64,000 nt of DNA from Gammaproteobacteria bacterium (GTDB lineage Bacteria; Pseudomonadota; Gammaproteobacteria; HK1): contig JAJFJV010000017.1 of the NCBI GenBank assembly GCA_021773635.1, forward strand, positions 124,001 to 188,000, in the 5' to 3' direction. Positions 1 through 8,630 of the stretch are shown here, one piece after another (the stretch's first letter is position 1; each line of letters opens with the position of its first letter). Made by a program: the position numbers and the translations under genes. The notes beneath the pieces are model-generated. The model saw nothing but the letters and a program-made list of their open reading frames with translations, was not told where the DNA came from and did not search any database.

Positions 1-210
1 GACAATAGGTTCACCCAACCCGAGTATGCTCCGTGCACGCTCCATATCGGCATATAGCTCATCCAGCTCCGGGCGTTCCCGGCGCGCCGCTGCCTGACCG
101 GATAAAATGCAAGACCTCACCGAAAGACCTTGTGCTGCAAGCAGAGAAGCGGTGGCACCACAACCCAGCACCTCATCATCCGGGTGGGCAACAACAATCA
201 AGATGTTCAC
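1..210 (-). CDS. PIG-L/LmbE-family deacetylase, partial (N-terminal 70 residues)
   Basis: Reading the minus strand from a GTG at 210-208 gives an open frame that runs off the left edge of the window. It begins MNILIVVAHPDDEVLGCG. The AHPDDE motif is the zinc-binding signature of the PIG-L/LmbE superfamily, whose members remove N-acetyl groups from GlcNAc-type or related substrates. The ATG just upstream is followed at once by TGA, so GTG is the likely start. In this family such genes often lie in surface-polysaccharide or glycolipid clusters, which fits the winged-helix regulator next to it. The substrate cannot be told from 70 residues. Confidence 0.85.
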   Translation of the reverse strand, partial: MNILIVVAHPDDEVLGCGATASLLAAQGLSVRSCILSGQAAARRERPELDELYADMERARSILGLGEPIV

Positions 211-305
211 ATAGGCTCCGGTAATTCCAGAAGAAAGCTATTGCGGTAGATTTTAACAAGTTAATCTTTCCAGGGCCCACCATTCCTTTAGGCACGCTAC
301 CGCCC

Positions 306-324
306 TGTGAACGCGCAGTTCACA
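306..324. repeat. 7-bp inverted repeat between the deacetylase and the regulator
   Basis: TGTGAAC and GTTCACA flank a 5-base centre, giving a 19-bp palindrome. It lies just downstream of the stop of the winged-helix gene and upstream of the deacetylase start. It could be an operator for the neighbouring regulator or a weak transcription-ending hairpin; no T-run follows it on either strand. The spacing is too wide for a standard CRP site. Confidence 0.35.
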
Positions 325-358
325 TGGAAAAATTGTCTTCGGCCCCTTCCCGGAGCCG

Positions 359-979
359 TTATTCGATTTCTCGGGACTTCGACCTAAGGCCGAGAATTCC
401 TGGAATCAGTATTCGCTCTGACGGAACGCTGTCTGCCAAGTAACGGAGACTTTCCTGAGGCTCGGAAAGCTCGGTAAGCACGCAGGCATGAAAGTCGCCG
501 CACGCCTCAATGGCATCCCTTACTTCATGACCTAAAAAGCGTCCGTCCTTACCGGATAGATCCAGAATCCCTACCACCTGGATATCTGCCTCGAGGGCGC
601 GCAGGGAGGCAATTTCCGCCAACTCCGATGCCCCACAGAGCAGAATCTGCTTCCAGCCCCGGCTGCGGCATTCCGAAAAGAGTTGTGCACAAGACTCCCC
701 CGCCTGCCGGTAAAAGGAGAAAGAACAGGAAAGATAGCGGGCAGTAAGACGCCCCTTCTCGGCAAATCCCTTGGGGGTCAGGTAATAGAGGTAACGGTTG
801 GCGGGCGCCTGTTGAATCTTTATCAGGCCCTTGCGTGCGCAACGTTTTAGGTAAGAATTTGCGAGTCCGAGGGCAACGTCGAGCCGATGCGCCAGACGGC
901 GCTGGGTGACGTCATTTCCCTCATCGATGGCCTCGAGGATCCCCAGGGTCAGGGCCTCCTCACGGTCGAGCTCGTTCAT
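359..979 (-). CDS. Winged-helix transcriptional regulator with C-terminal nucleotide-binding-like domain
   Basis: A 206-residue protein. Residues about 1-80 form a MarR-like winged helix: an LDVALGLANSYLKR recognition-helix region, then a YYLTPKGFAEK wing. Residues about 95-200 look like a small Rossmann-type domain (ILLCGASELAEIA, then IQVVGILDLSG) of the kind that binds a nucleotide or nucleotide sugar. Proteins with this layout are found next to exopolysaccharide genes, and the adjacent LmbE-like gene agrees. It probably controls that locus, sensing a metabolite through the C-terminal half. That role is inference. Confidence 0.65.
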   Translation of the reverse strand: MNELDREEALTLGILEAIDEGNDVTQRRLAHRLDVALGLANSYLKRCARKGLIKIQQAPANRYLYYLTPKGFAEKGRLTARYLSCSFSFYRQAGESCAQLFSECRSRGWKQILLCGASELAEIASLRALEADIQVVGILDLSGKDGRFLGHEVRDAIEACGDFHACVLTELSEPQESLRYLADSVPSERILIPGILGLRSKSREIE

Positions 980-1081
980 GGGATGAACACTATAGATATG
1001 AAGCTAAACCAGGTCAATAACTAACAAAGGGATAAGCTATCAGCGACCTGGAGCAGACTTAATTTCCAGAGTCATAAATTG

Positions 1082-1113
1082 TATTCCGGCCCCAAGAATA
1101 TGGGGCCGGAATA
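1082..1113 (-). terminator. Hairpin terminator after pilY1
   Basis: A perfect 12-bp stem (1082-1093 with 1102-1113; TATTCCGGCCCC paired to its complement) with an 8-base loop starts about 20 bases after the pilY1 stop. On the minus strand it is followed by an AT-rich stretch rather than a clean T-run. It most likely ends the long pilus operon transcript. Confidence 0.7.
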
Positions 1114-1130
1114 TTGCCAAACGTAACGAC

Positions 1131-4100
1131 CTAACGAACGATCTCGCGCCACAGCAAACGACCGGTCTGATTATCGCCGCTACCCGTAGTGTTGGTGACA
1201 TTGAAACCCGGATCAATGGGACCGACGGCGGGGTCCGTACCACCGGAACTACTAGTGCTGCTGCCACTGGTGGTACTCGTGGTGCTTGTAGTACTCGTGG
1301 TCGTGGTGGTACCGCCACTGCTGGTGGTGGTTCCACCGCTGGTGGTTGAACTCCCCTCCGCAGGACAATCACCGCTCTTGGTGAGACCGCCCACGGGAAG
1401 TCCGGGAAAGATTGGGAAGTCCGGAGATGATGGCCCATTGATGGTTACCGGCGAACTGGTTGCACCAGAAAATATATCAAAGTTGTTGCCGGTACTGTCC
1501 TTGATCTTCAGCAGCTGCTGACCCGAAGGTGCACCGCTCCAACTCAGATTGATACTGGTAATCAGGAAGGCATCCTCGCCAAGGGCACGGATACGGATAT
1601 CCCGGACCTTCTCCTTCGGTCCATCCAGACTGGCCTCATCCAGGTCAATCTCCACCGGATTGCCACCGATACCGGCAAGGCCCTCCTCAAAGCTGAGGGT
1701 AGACTGACCGGGATTACCCGCAGTATCAATGTAATCCATCGTCAGGGTGTAGCTGCAAATCCCCCCTCCCGCCGCGGAACCGGGCAGCGTGAGGCTGATA
1801 GCCTGGTCCGCTGTCGAAGCAGAAGGCAAATCAGATTTGTAGGTCACCTTGGACGGATTCTTTTGCTTCACCTCCTTTAGAACCTGACCCGATACCCCAC
1901 CGGTCCAGGTAAGATCGAAACGGTCAATAGTGAGGTCGCCCGCACCGAGGTTCCGTATCTTCACCTTCTGAATTTTATTGTCCTTGAAGTTCAGGCTGGT
2001 GAGGTCCAGCTCCAGGGGACTCCCCCCCTGGGTATTATTGAAGATGCTGGTGGCGTCGAAGTTCACGCTCTCGGTAGAACCACCATTGTAGTGGACCGTA
2101 AGGGTGAACTGCTCGTCGGTAACGTCGTCGTCGAGACTCAGTTCAAACTCGTAGGTGGCACCCCCACCCCCCGGGCACAGACGCTTTTCAAATTCCAAAT
2201 CCCACACCAATGGATTGGGGAAGGTCTGGGTAATGGTGCAACCACCCACTCCGGTGGTGCCGCTGGTCGTCGTCGTGCCACTGGTGGTGGTTGTGGTAGT
2301 CGTCGTTCCGGTACCACAGAGCTCCGGGTGATCGTCAGCCTTGATGCAGTTGCAGATATTGCCGGCGGTAATGCAGTCATCCCAACTTGCCTGCCAACCA
2401 GTATCACCGTAGCAACCGGCAGACCAGTGCCAGAAGATAGTCGCTTCCCACAACAAGCCGCTGGTGGCGTAATAAAGGCTGGGATGGAGGGTGTTACCCA
2501 CCGCCTGGCTCGCATCCAGCGCCTGGATCATCAATGCGCCGTTGCGGTACTCACCGTTCGGGGAGGGATCGTTCCCGCGCACGCAGCCGGTTTCGGTGCC
2601 GATGAGCCCGCCCTGGAAAATCACATTCGCATCAAAACTGATTTTCAGGCTAGTGAGCTGTTGCACCCCGGTGGGCGGATTCGGCCCCAGCTGATAAACC
2701 GGTAAGGGCTGGGTTCCCGCGACGTGCTGAGCCACCAGATTCTGGTAGGTCACCACCCCCATGGAGGCGCCATTGATTTCGACCACACCACCGGTAGAAA
2801 GGGCCGCATTACTCAGGGTAAGAATGAATGGCTTGGTGGGATCGGTGATCCTCTCATCGATATCATCGAAGCCCGTATGATTCTGGTACAGATTCGGATC
2901 CGCAATACAGGGCGGGGGGGGTGGATCATTCTTTGGGTTGTAGCCGGAACAGATCACTATGTTCATGAAGTCCACGGTAGTGAGCCCGGTCTTGTCATCC
3001 CACTGGTGCTCGTGCTGGTCCGTAGTACCGGTGCCAAAACCATAGATCTGGGAGGCGGTATCCAGATCAAAATGCCCACCGCGCAGGCCGACATCACCCG
3101 GATCGTTGGTCACCGGAGGGATCTCCGCCGGGTCAATGGCGTTGAGATGGTTCACCAGAGCCGTGTCCTTGGTGGCGCTCAGAGAAGCGATGAGGGGCTG
3201 GGAGGCAAGACCAAAACTCTGATTCTGGGAGACCACCCGATCCTCGGGCTCGTCCATGTTGGCATTACCGTTACCATCCACGTTATCCGACTGGGTCAGA
3301 TTCTGATCACCGGTGATATCCATGATGATCTTGGCCGGGGCACCCCCCTTGAGGAAATCAAGCTGGGTAAACCAGTTCTCGCCGCTGGCAATCACCGGAT
3401 TCACGGTTAAAAACTGCAGGCGCTTGTCGCGCAACACCAGGTTGGTCAGCAGGCGCTCACCAGCGACCGGCAGATTGGTGCGCCAGCCGCGGTAGACCGA
3501 CCAGTCCATGGCGATGGGATTGCCACTGGTATCCAGCGGGCCATTGCTGGCAACGCGTACACGGGTGCTATTGGCATGAGTCTTCTCGGTCAGACTCTGT
3601 GCCAACAGGCTGCTACGCGGCACGGGAAAAGTGGCTGCGGGCTTGTCCCAGATGGCGTAGATAGTCTGAGTTTGTGGCGAAACGCTCTCGACATCATCAG
3701 TGTCAAACAGACGCCCGGTACCCACATACACCAGGAAGCCGGTGTCCGGGTGAAAGGTAACCTCGGGAGCGGTGGTAATGCTCTGCGCAACCCCCGCGTC
3801 GTCGGTCGCGCTGAAAATCAGGGTGGCATTAGCCGTAGTCCAGGTACCGGGTGCGGTGCTGATATCGAATTTCCACAAATTGCCCTTGATATCCGCCGCA
3901 TAGACCGTATCGCCCTTGAAATCACCGTCGGAGTCGATCACCGTCGGGCTACTCAGACCATTGGGGTTGTTGACGCTATCCGTCGCATCACTCACCCCGA
4001 TCTTCCCGACAACGGCACCGGTCTGAACATTTATCGCGTAGAGATACGCCTTGCCATCCCCCAGAATATCTCCGGCAGTGTCGCCAAAATCCGCACTATT

Positions 4101-5147
4101 CACATAGCCATTGGCGGCAATAACCACCCACTGAGCACTGGATTCCAGGCGCACCACAGAAGGCCGTCCGTACGTATAGCCGATGTTGGCATCAGTCGTC
4201 TCGGTGAACTCCCAGAGCACCTTGCTACCGGCGCCACTGGCGGTGTTGTCCTCGCTGCTTATCGCCCCGGCAGAGGTGACATCAAGGGCAAAATAACCCT
4301 GGCCACCGGCACCGAGGCCACCCACCAAGATGGTGTGCCAGGCGCCACCGTAGAAGACATCGGCAGCATTAAGGTGGCCATCCACGAAATAGCGATGGTT
4401 GTACGGGGTTTTGCTGAGGTTACCGAGGTTGCCATAGACCGGTGAGGGCACGAAGGCGAAAACCTCATCGCCGGTATCGCCATCAAAGGCCTGCAACATG
4501 CCGCCATTACCACCGGCATAGACCCGCGGACTGCGTGCCGCATTGGCCACCGCAAAGGCAGGATAACCATCAAAAGTGAAACCGGCGCTGGGCGCCTGCA
4601 CATAGGCCGGCTGCATGTGGATGATATCGGCCATGACCGAAGAACGATCCCGCAAGGTACCGCCATTGGCGACCTCATTGCTGCGGTCGCCACGAACGAA
4701 ATTGAGTATGGGGCTGTCGGTGCGGGCGGTGAGCGCGGCATTAGCGGCAATAACCGGATCAACCAGGGTGCGCTGGGCGGCGGTCAGCATATCCCAGCCG
4801 AAGGGCACTACGGTGCCGGCACCATCGGTGGTGACGATAAAACGTCCGGTATTCCAGTTCTGGTTCGCCAGCCTGAGCTGCGCCCGCCACTGTGGCGTGG
4901 TAAAGCCCGGGGTGCCATCGGCTGCGATGGGAACGGCGAGCAGATCGCCGCTGAAAGTACCGTTCTCGAACCAGGGCGCGAAAATACGCTCGCTGCCCGA
5001 AGCCAGATTACCACTGCTTCCCACTGGCCCCGCCACGTAGCCGAAGGGCTGGTTGGTAGGCTGGAAAAAGTTGGCCGCAAACAGGGCGATAATCGCCGCC
5101 AGGGTGAGCGAGGCAATGAGGGCTATTTGTTTAATAGGTTTGTTCAT
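1131..5147 (-). CDS. pilY1: PilY1-like type IV pilus tip/biogenesis protein with duplicated C-terminal modules
   Basis: About 1338 residues from the ATG at 5147, which has a GAGG ribosome site; an upstream TTG at 5165 is possible but less likely. An N-terminal signal/membrane segment (IALIASLTLAAIIALFAANF) is followed by the PilY1/PilC beta-propeller, with typical stretches PRVYAGGNGGMLQAFD and YAADIKGNLWKFD. The PilY1 calcium loop DSDGDFKGD lies near residue 405, and a second Asp-rich loop near 605-630. The usual N-terminal von Willebrand A domain is absent. After residue 945 comes a Thr-rich linker, two related beta-rich modules (about 970-1105 and 1120-1222) and a second Thr/Ser/Gly linker. 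PilY1 proteins prime pilus assembly and act in adhesion. It is the last gene of the minor pilin operon. Confidence 0.9.
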   Translation of the reverse strand: MNKPIKQIALIASLTLAAIIALFAANFFQPTNQPFGYVAGPVGSSGNLASGSERIFAPWFENGTFSGDLLAVPIAADGTPGFTTPQWRAQLRLANQNWNTGRFIVTTDGAGTVVPFGWDMLTAAQRTLVDPVIAANAALTARTDSPILNFVRGDRSNEVANGGTLRDRSSVMADIIHMQPAYVQAPSAGFTFDGYPAFAVANAARSPRVYAGGNGGMLQAFDGDTGDEVFAFVPSPVYGNLGNLSKTPYNHRYFVDGHLNAADVFYGGAWHTILVGGLGAGGQGYFALDVTSAGAISSEDNTASGAGSKVLWEFTETTDANIGYTYGRPSVVRLESSAQWVVIAANGYVNSADFGDTAGDILGDGKAYLYAINVQTGAVVGKIGVSDATDSVNNPNGLSSPTVIDSDGDFKGDTVYAADIKGNLWKFDISTAPGTWTTANATLIFSATDDAGVAQSITTAPEVTFHPDTGFLVYVGTGRLFDTDDVESVSPQTQTIYAIWDKPAATFPVPRSSLLAQSLTEKTHANSTRVRVASNGPLDTSGNPIAMDWSVYRGWRTNLPVAGERLLTNLVLRDKRLQFLTVNPVIASGENWFTQLDFLKGGAPAKIIMDITGDQNLTQSDNVDGNGNANMDEPEDRVVSQNQSFGLASQPLIASLSATKDTALVNHLNAIDPAEIPPVTNDPGDVGLRGGHFDLDTASQIYGFGTGTTDQHEHQWDDKTGLTTVDFMNIVICSGYNPKNDPPPPPCIADPNLYQNHTGFDDIDERITDPTKPFILTLSNAALSTGGVVEINGASMGVVTYQNLVAQHVAGTQPLPVYQLGPNPPTGVQQLTSLKISFDANVIFQGGLIGTETGCVRGNDPSPNGEYRNGALMIQALDASQAVGNTLHPSLYYATSGLLWEATIFWHWSAGCYGDTGWQASWDDCITAGNICNCIKADDHPELCGTGTTTTTTTTSGTTTTSGTTGVGGCTITQTFPNPLVWDLEFEKRLCPGGGGATYEFELSLDDDVTDEQFTLTVHYNGGSTESVNFDATSIFNNTQGGSPLELDLTSLNFKDNKIQKVKIRNLGAGDLTIDRFDLTWTGGVSGQVLKEVKQKNPSKVTYKSDLPSASTADQAISLTLPGSAAGGGICSYTLTMDYIDTAGNPGQSTLSFEEGLAGIGGNPVEIDLDEASLDGPKEKVRDIRIRALGEDAFLITSINLSWSGAPSGQQLLKIKDSTGNNFDIFSGATSSPVTINGPSSPDFPIFPGLPVGGLTKSGDCPAEGSSTTSGGTTTSSGGTTTTTSTTSTTSTTSGSSTSSSGGTDPAVGPIDPGFNVTNTTGSGDNQTGRLLWREIVR

Positions 5148-5195
5148 GGTGTCACCTCTTCCCAACCTGAATCAGGAGCAAATACTGAAATTCCA

Positions 5196-5732
5196 CTAGT
5201 CCCGGGTAGCATAGATAGACTGGACAAAGCGCGTCCCTCCCTTGCCAAACTCTCCTCGCCCCGAGACCCTGTAGAGATAACGTTTATCAGAAGCACCGCC
5301 TCCCCCGAGGGTGAGAGAGGCACCCGCCGTGGTATAGGGGCCGAGATACTCAAGTGTGTATTTTCCGCCACTGGGTGCAGCCTGGTAGGCCCCGGTGGCG
5401 CTGTCCCAGCTGATATCGTCGAGGGTATTCCCACCAGCGACCCCTTCCACCGCGTCGCCAACGGTATAAAGACCGTCGGTACCCACCGAGGACCAGTCAA
5501 AGAGCGGCGTGCTACCGTAGTTGGTAACAATATCCACCTCCCCGTCTACCAGGGCATTTTCCGCCACTGCCATAGCCGAACTCCGAGCCTGGGTATTAGT
5601 GGCCATCACCAGCTCGAAGTTAGCCGTACGCATAGCGGTAACCCCAAGCAGCGTCATCAACAGCAGTATCATGAGAGAGACCACCAGTACTGCACCGCGC
5701 TGGGCATTTTCGGGTTGTATACAGGAGAGCAT
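5196..5732 (-). CDS. pilX: PilX-like minor pilin
   Basis: About 178 residues from the ATG at 5732. A strong AGGAGG lies 9 bases upstream of this ATG and overlaps the alternative ATG at 5750, so the downstream start is preferred. The short leader ends QRG before a hydrophobic helix (AVLVVSLMILLLMTLLGVTAM), the PilX N-terminal pattern. The C-terminal half is Gly-rich and ends in a basic segment. PilX joins PilV, PilW and PilY1 in the tip/priming complex of the type IV pilus. The ATG at 5750 overlaps the pilW stop, so translation is probably coupled. Confidence 0.88.
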   Translation of the reverse strand: MLSCIQPENAQRGAVLVVSLMILLLMTLLGVTAMRTANFELVMATNTQARSSAMAVAENALVDGEVDIVTNYGSTPLFDWSSVGTDGLYTVGDAVEGVAGGNTLDDISWDSATGAYQAAPSGGKYTLEYLGPYTTAGASLTLGGGGASDKRYLYRVSGRGEFGKGGTRFVQSIYATRD

Positions 5733-5746
5733 GTCTTCCGGCCTCC

Positions 5747-6514
5747 TCATAGATGATTGCGAAGATTAACGGTGGTAAACACCACTCGCCGCAGACGCCG
5801 ATCAGCACCATGGTTGACCACCTCATTGAGCAGTCCGGTGGTAGCCGCACCGGTGGCAAGGGCAAGGGCATCGGCCTGGCTCACCAGCAGCAAACCGATA
5901 CGCAAGCTCATCACCGTATCCATATCGGTCACGTTGGGTGCTGACACGTAGCGATTGGCGCTGTCATCATTATCCGTGTCCTCGCCATAGAGAACGTGTA
6001 ACGCCTCGACCCCGTCCACAAGTACCAGCGTGTTCCAGGTAGCGCCGGAATCAGTGCTGACGCCACACTGCAATTCATCGTTGGCACTGAGAGAAAAACG
6101 ATTCCAGACCGTCGTCGTAGCGGCCACTGCGTTGCCATGACAGTCTTTGTTCAACCCGTCGCCGGTTCCCTGATAAATCACGGTAACGGTGTCAGAGTTA
6201 TTGACATCGTCCTCGGTACCCGCCAACGGCACGACGCCGCCATTGGCCGCCGTCATCGGCCCCAGCACCCATTGATTGGCACCGTCGCCCTGATAACCGG
6301 TCATGCGCACCACACGTGACAGCAACTCCAGCGCGTAGCGACTGTTTTCCTGAATCCGCCCCAGATTGGTCTCTACCCGAAAGCTCTGGCGATTGCTGAC
6401 AAATATCTGCAAGACGCCACCCATCACCAGCAGGCTGATGACCAAAGCCACCATCAGCTCCGGCAGTGACAAGCCACTCATGCGGTGCACTCTGCCCCCG
6501 GATCGCAAGCTCAT
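5747..6514 (-). CDS. pilW: PilW-like minor pilin
   Basis: 255 residues from an ATG at 6514 that overlaps the pilV stop codon by four bases (ATGA). The open frame continues further upstream, but that part lies inside pilV. The leader ends SG before LSLPELMVALVISLLVMGGVLQIF, a class III prepilin signal with the conserved Glu at position +5 of the mature helix. The long globular C-terminal region suits PilW. It is a minor pilin of the pilus-priming complex. Confidence 0.88.
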   Translation of the reverse strand: MSLRSGGRVHRMSGLSLPELMVALVISLLVMGGVLQIFVSNRQSFRVETNLGRIQENSRYALELLSRVVRMTGYQGDGANQWVLGPMTAANGGVVPLAGTEDDVNNSDTVTVIYQGTGDGLNKDCHGNAVAATTTVWNRFSLSANDELQCGVSTDSGATWNTLVLVDGVEALHVLYGEDTDNDDSANRYVSAPNVTDMDTVMSLRIGLLLVSQADALALATGAATTGLLNEVVNHGADRRLRRVVFTTVNLRNHL

Positions 6515-7062
6515 AGCTGGAACCTCATGACAAAACGTTTGTTCGCCGGCCCGGCATCCGGTTCTATCTCCTGCCACCAAACCTTGATGGCATAAAGCGC
6601 ACCGGTGTTATCACAACCATTCGCAGCCACCCCGGTGCCATCATTAGGAGTACTGTCGATGCACACCGAACCCTGCCCCTGAGGTAACCGCGCCGCCAAC
6701 ACCGCGCGCCATTCGGAAAGGTCGTTGGCCGCAATCTGGGCAACGGTGCAGGTGGTCGCTGCGGTACCAAAGCTTTCCGAACAACCATTGCTGGCAGCTG
6801 CCTGAAACTGGCCACCCGTATCGACACTGTTATAAAAACCTATCGGGTTGCGATTAATATCCAGGATACCGAGACGATTGGCACGCATCCGGTCGGCCAT
6901 ACTGTAGGTCAGCACAATAGCCTGCCCACGCACATAGGAACCGTGATTGGAGCGCATACTGACGACCTGTAAACCGGCAATTCCAAGCAGGCCGATAGAG
7001 AGGATCATCAGCGCCACCAGAACCTCGATCAGGCTCAGCCCCCGGTTTTCTCGTTTATTCAT
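6511..7062 (-). CDS. pilV: PilV-like minor pilin
   Basis: 183 residues from the ATG at 7062, with GGAG six bases upstream. Starts at 7074 (ATG) and 7077 (GTG), overlapping the fimT stop, are possible alternatives. The leader MNKRENRG precedes LSLIEVLVALMILSIGLLGIAG, the PilV-type prepilin helix; cleavage by PilD is expected after Gly. Two Cys pairs in the globular half could form disulfides. Its place between fimT and pilW is that of pilV in gammaproteobacteria. Confidence 0.88.
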   Translation of the reverse strand: MNKRENRGLSLIEVLVALMILSIGLLGIAGLQVVSMRSNHGSYVRGQAIVLTYSMADRMRANRLGILDINRNPIGFYNSVDTGGQFQAAASNGCSESFGTAATTCTVAQIAANDLSEWRAVLAARLPQGQGSVCIDSTPNDGTGVAANGCDNTGALYAIKVWWQEIEPDAGPANKRFVMRFQL

Positions 7063-7073
7063 AGCGTGCTCCA

Positions 7074-7583
7074 TCACAGGCAGGTGAAGTCCGCGACACT
7101 GATACGCCCAATGGCAGTGATGGTAATCCGTCTCCCGGTTTCGCCAGCAATACCGGAATCACAGAGGTCGAAGGTAAGGGGATTTACCGAGGTGATGGTG
7201 CCGGTGGGACGATAACGAATACGAACGGTACCCGCCGGTCCGGCAGTCAATGTGAGTGGCGCCGCCAGGGCATCCCCGCGGCGTATATCATTCTCCCCCG
7301 CATCCTGAATACCATCGGCATCGGTGTCCGCATAGGCACGCCAGCCGCCGGTCCAGTTTGTGGAGGCGCTCAATGCATCGATATTTACGTTGCTCCCACG
7401 CTTGACCGATTCGCTGCGCGCATAATGCAGTGCGGCCACAAAATCGTTGATTTGGGTGGTCATGCGAGTGTCCCGTATGAGCTCCTGATAGGCCGGCACC
7501 GCAAGCGTCGCCAGCACCGAGGCCACTACCAGGGTGACCAGCAACTCAACCAGGGTAAAACCGATCTGTCTTTGCCTGTTCAT
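7074..7583 (-). CDS. fimT: GspH/FimT-family minor pseudopilin
   Basis: 169 residues from the ATG at 7583, with GAGGAA a few bases upstream; a GTG at 7595 is the alternative. The leader MNRQRQIG is followed by FTLVELLVTLVVASVLATLAVP, the canonical prepilin N-terminus with Glu5. The GspH-type domain follows, with LHYARSESVKRG and a C-terminal disulfide candidate (DLCDSG ... FTCL). It heads the minor pilin genes. Only one FimT/FimU-type gene is present here, whereas Pseudomonas aeruginosa carries two. Confidence 0.88.
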   Translation of the reverse strand: MNRQRQIGFTLVELLVTLVVASVLATLAVPAYQELIRDTRMTTQINDFVAALHYARSESVKRGSNVNIDALSASTNWTGGWRAYADTDADGIQDAGENDIRRGDALAAPLTLTAGPAGTVRIRYRPTGTITSVNPLTFDLCDSGIAGETGRRITITAIGRISVADFTCL

Positions 7584-7698
7584 TGGCTTCCTCACTTAGT
7601 GACAAGGTTTAGCAGCGTGGAAAACGATTGTCACGGGGAATCCGACAAAGGGCAGAAATGCCGCGATAAACGGCCCTAAAAGCCCGCCAGCCCAGCCT

Positions 7699-8625
7699 TT
7701 ATGCCAGTTCCGCAGGCAAAGAGAAGCGTACCCGCTCGGCCTTGCCCCGCACCTCGTCAGCGATCTCTCCACCCCAGGATATGAGGCGCTCCAGTACCCC
7801 CTGGACCAATACTTCGGGGGCCGACGCCCCGGCCGTAATTCCCACCGCAGCCACCCCCTCAAACCACTCTTTACGGAGATCTTCGGCATCATCCACCAGG
7901 TAAGCAGCAGCCCCCATTTTCTCCGCAATTTCCCGCAAACGATTGGAGTTGGAGCTGTTACGCGAGCCCACCACCACAAAAACATCACACTCAGGCGCGG
8001 CCCGCTTAACACCATCCTGGCGATTCTGGGTGGCATAACAGATATCGTCCTTCTTGGGGCCACTGATAGCAGGAAACCGACGGCGTAATACTTCAATAAT
8101 CTCCAAGGTATCATCCATGGAAAGCGTTGTCTGCGTGACAAAGGAAAGCTCCTCCGGATTCCGGACCTCAAGCTTGCTGGCCTGTTCCAGAGACTCAACC
8201 AGATACATTCCGTCACCTGATTCATACTGCCCCTGAGTGCCTTCCACCTCCGGGTGGCCCGCGTGACCAATGAGGATGCACTCGCGGTTGCTACGCTCAT
8301 GGCGCCCTACTTCGGAATGAACCTTGGTGACCAGCGGGCAGGTAGCGTCGAATACGCGCAAATCCCGGGCTGCCGCCTCCCGCCGTACTGCCCTGGAAAC
8401 GCCATGGGCGCTGAAGATAACAATGCTCCCATCAGGCACCTGGTCCAGTTCATCGATGAAGACCGCCCCCTTGCTTTCCAGTCCCTCCACAACAAAACGG
8501 TTATGCACCACTTCGTGACGTACATAGATGGGTGCGCCAAAGCGCTCCAGGGCCTGCTCTACGATAGCGATGGCCCGGTCGACGCCGGCACAGAAACCAC
8601 GGGGACTAACGAGTACAAGATGCAT
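7699..8625 (-). CDS. ispH: 4-hydroxy-3-methylbut-2-enyl diphosphate reductase
   Basis: 308 residues, the usual length for IspH/LytB. It catalyses the last step of the MEP isoprenoid pathway, reducing HMBPP to IPP and DMAPP with a [4Fe-4S] cluster. The three cluster cysteines are in [24 protein letters not shown] and [10 protein letters not shown]. The substrate-binding motifs [18 protein letters not shown] and [11 protein letters not shown] are intact. Its start is 6 bases beyond the stop of the PilZ-like gene, so the two are likely co-transcribed. The window also encodes ispB, a downstream user of IPP. Confidence 0.97.
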   Translation of the reverse strand: MHLVLVSPRGFCAGVDRAIAIVEQALERFGAPIYVRHEVVHNRFVVEGLESKGAVFIDELDQVPDGSIVIFSAHGVSRAVRREAAARDLRVFDATCPLVTKVHSEVGRHERSNRECILIGHAGHPEVEGTQGQYESGDGMYLVESLEQASKLEVRNPEELSFVTQTTLSMDDTLEIIEVLRRRFPAISGPKKDDICYATQNRQDGVKRAAPECDVFVVVGSRNSSNSNRLREIAEKMGAAAYLVDDAEDLRKEWFEGVAAVGITAGASAPEVLVQGVLERLISWGGEIADEVRGKAERVRFSLPAELA

Positions 8626-8630
8626 AAAAA

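Noticed and set aside
306-324. CRP-like site (TGTGA...TCACA)
   Set aside because: Half-sites match but the spacer is 9 bases rather than 6, so CRP would not bind in the usual way.
1240-1360. Phase-variable repeat tract in pilY1
   Set aside because: The Thr-rich tract is made of triplets of mixed codons, so length change would keep the frame, and no homopolymer or pure short repeat is present.
4617-5756. 379-residue plus-strand open frame opposite pilY1 and pilX
   Set aside because: It is antisense to well-supported pilus genes, lacks recognisable domains and arises from codon bias of GC-rich DNA.
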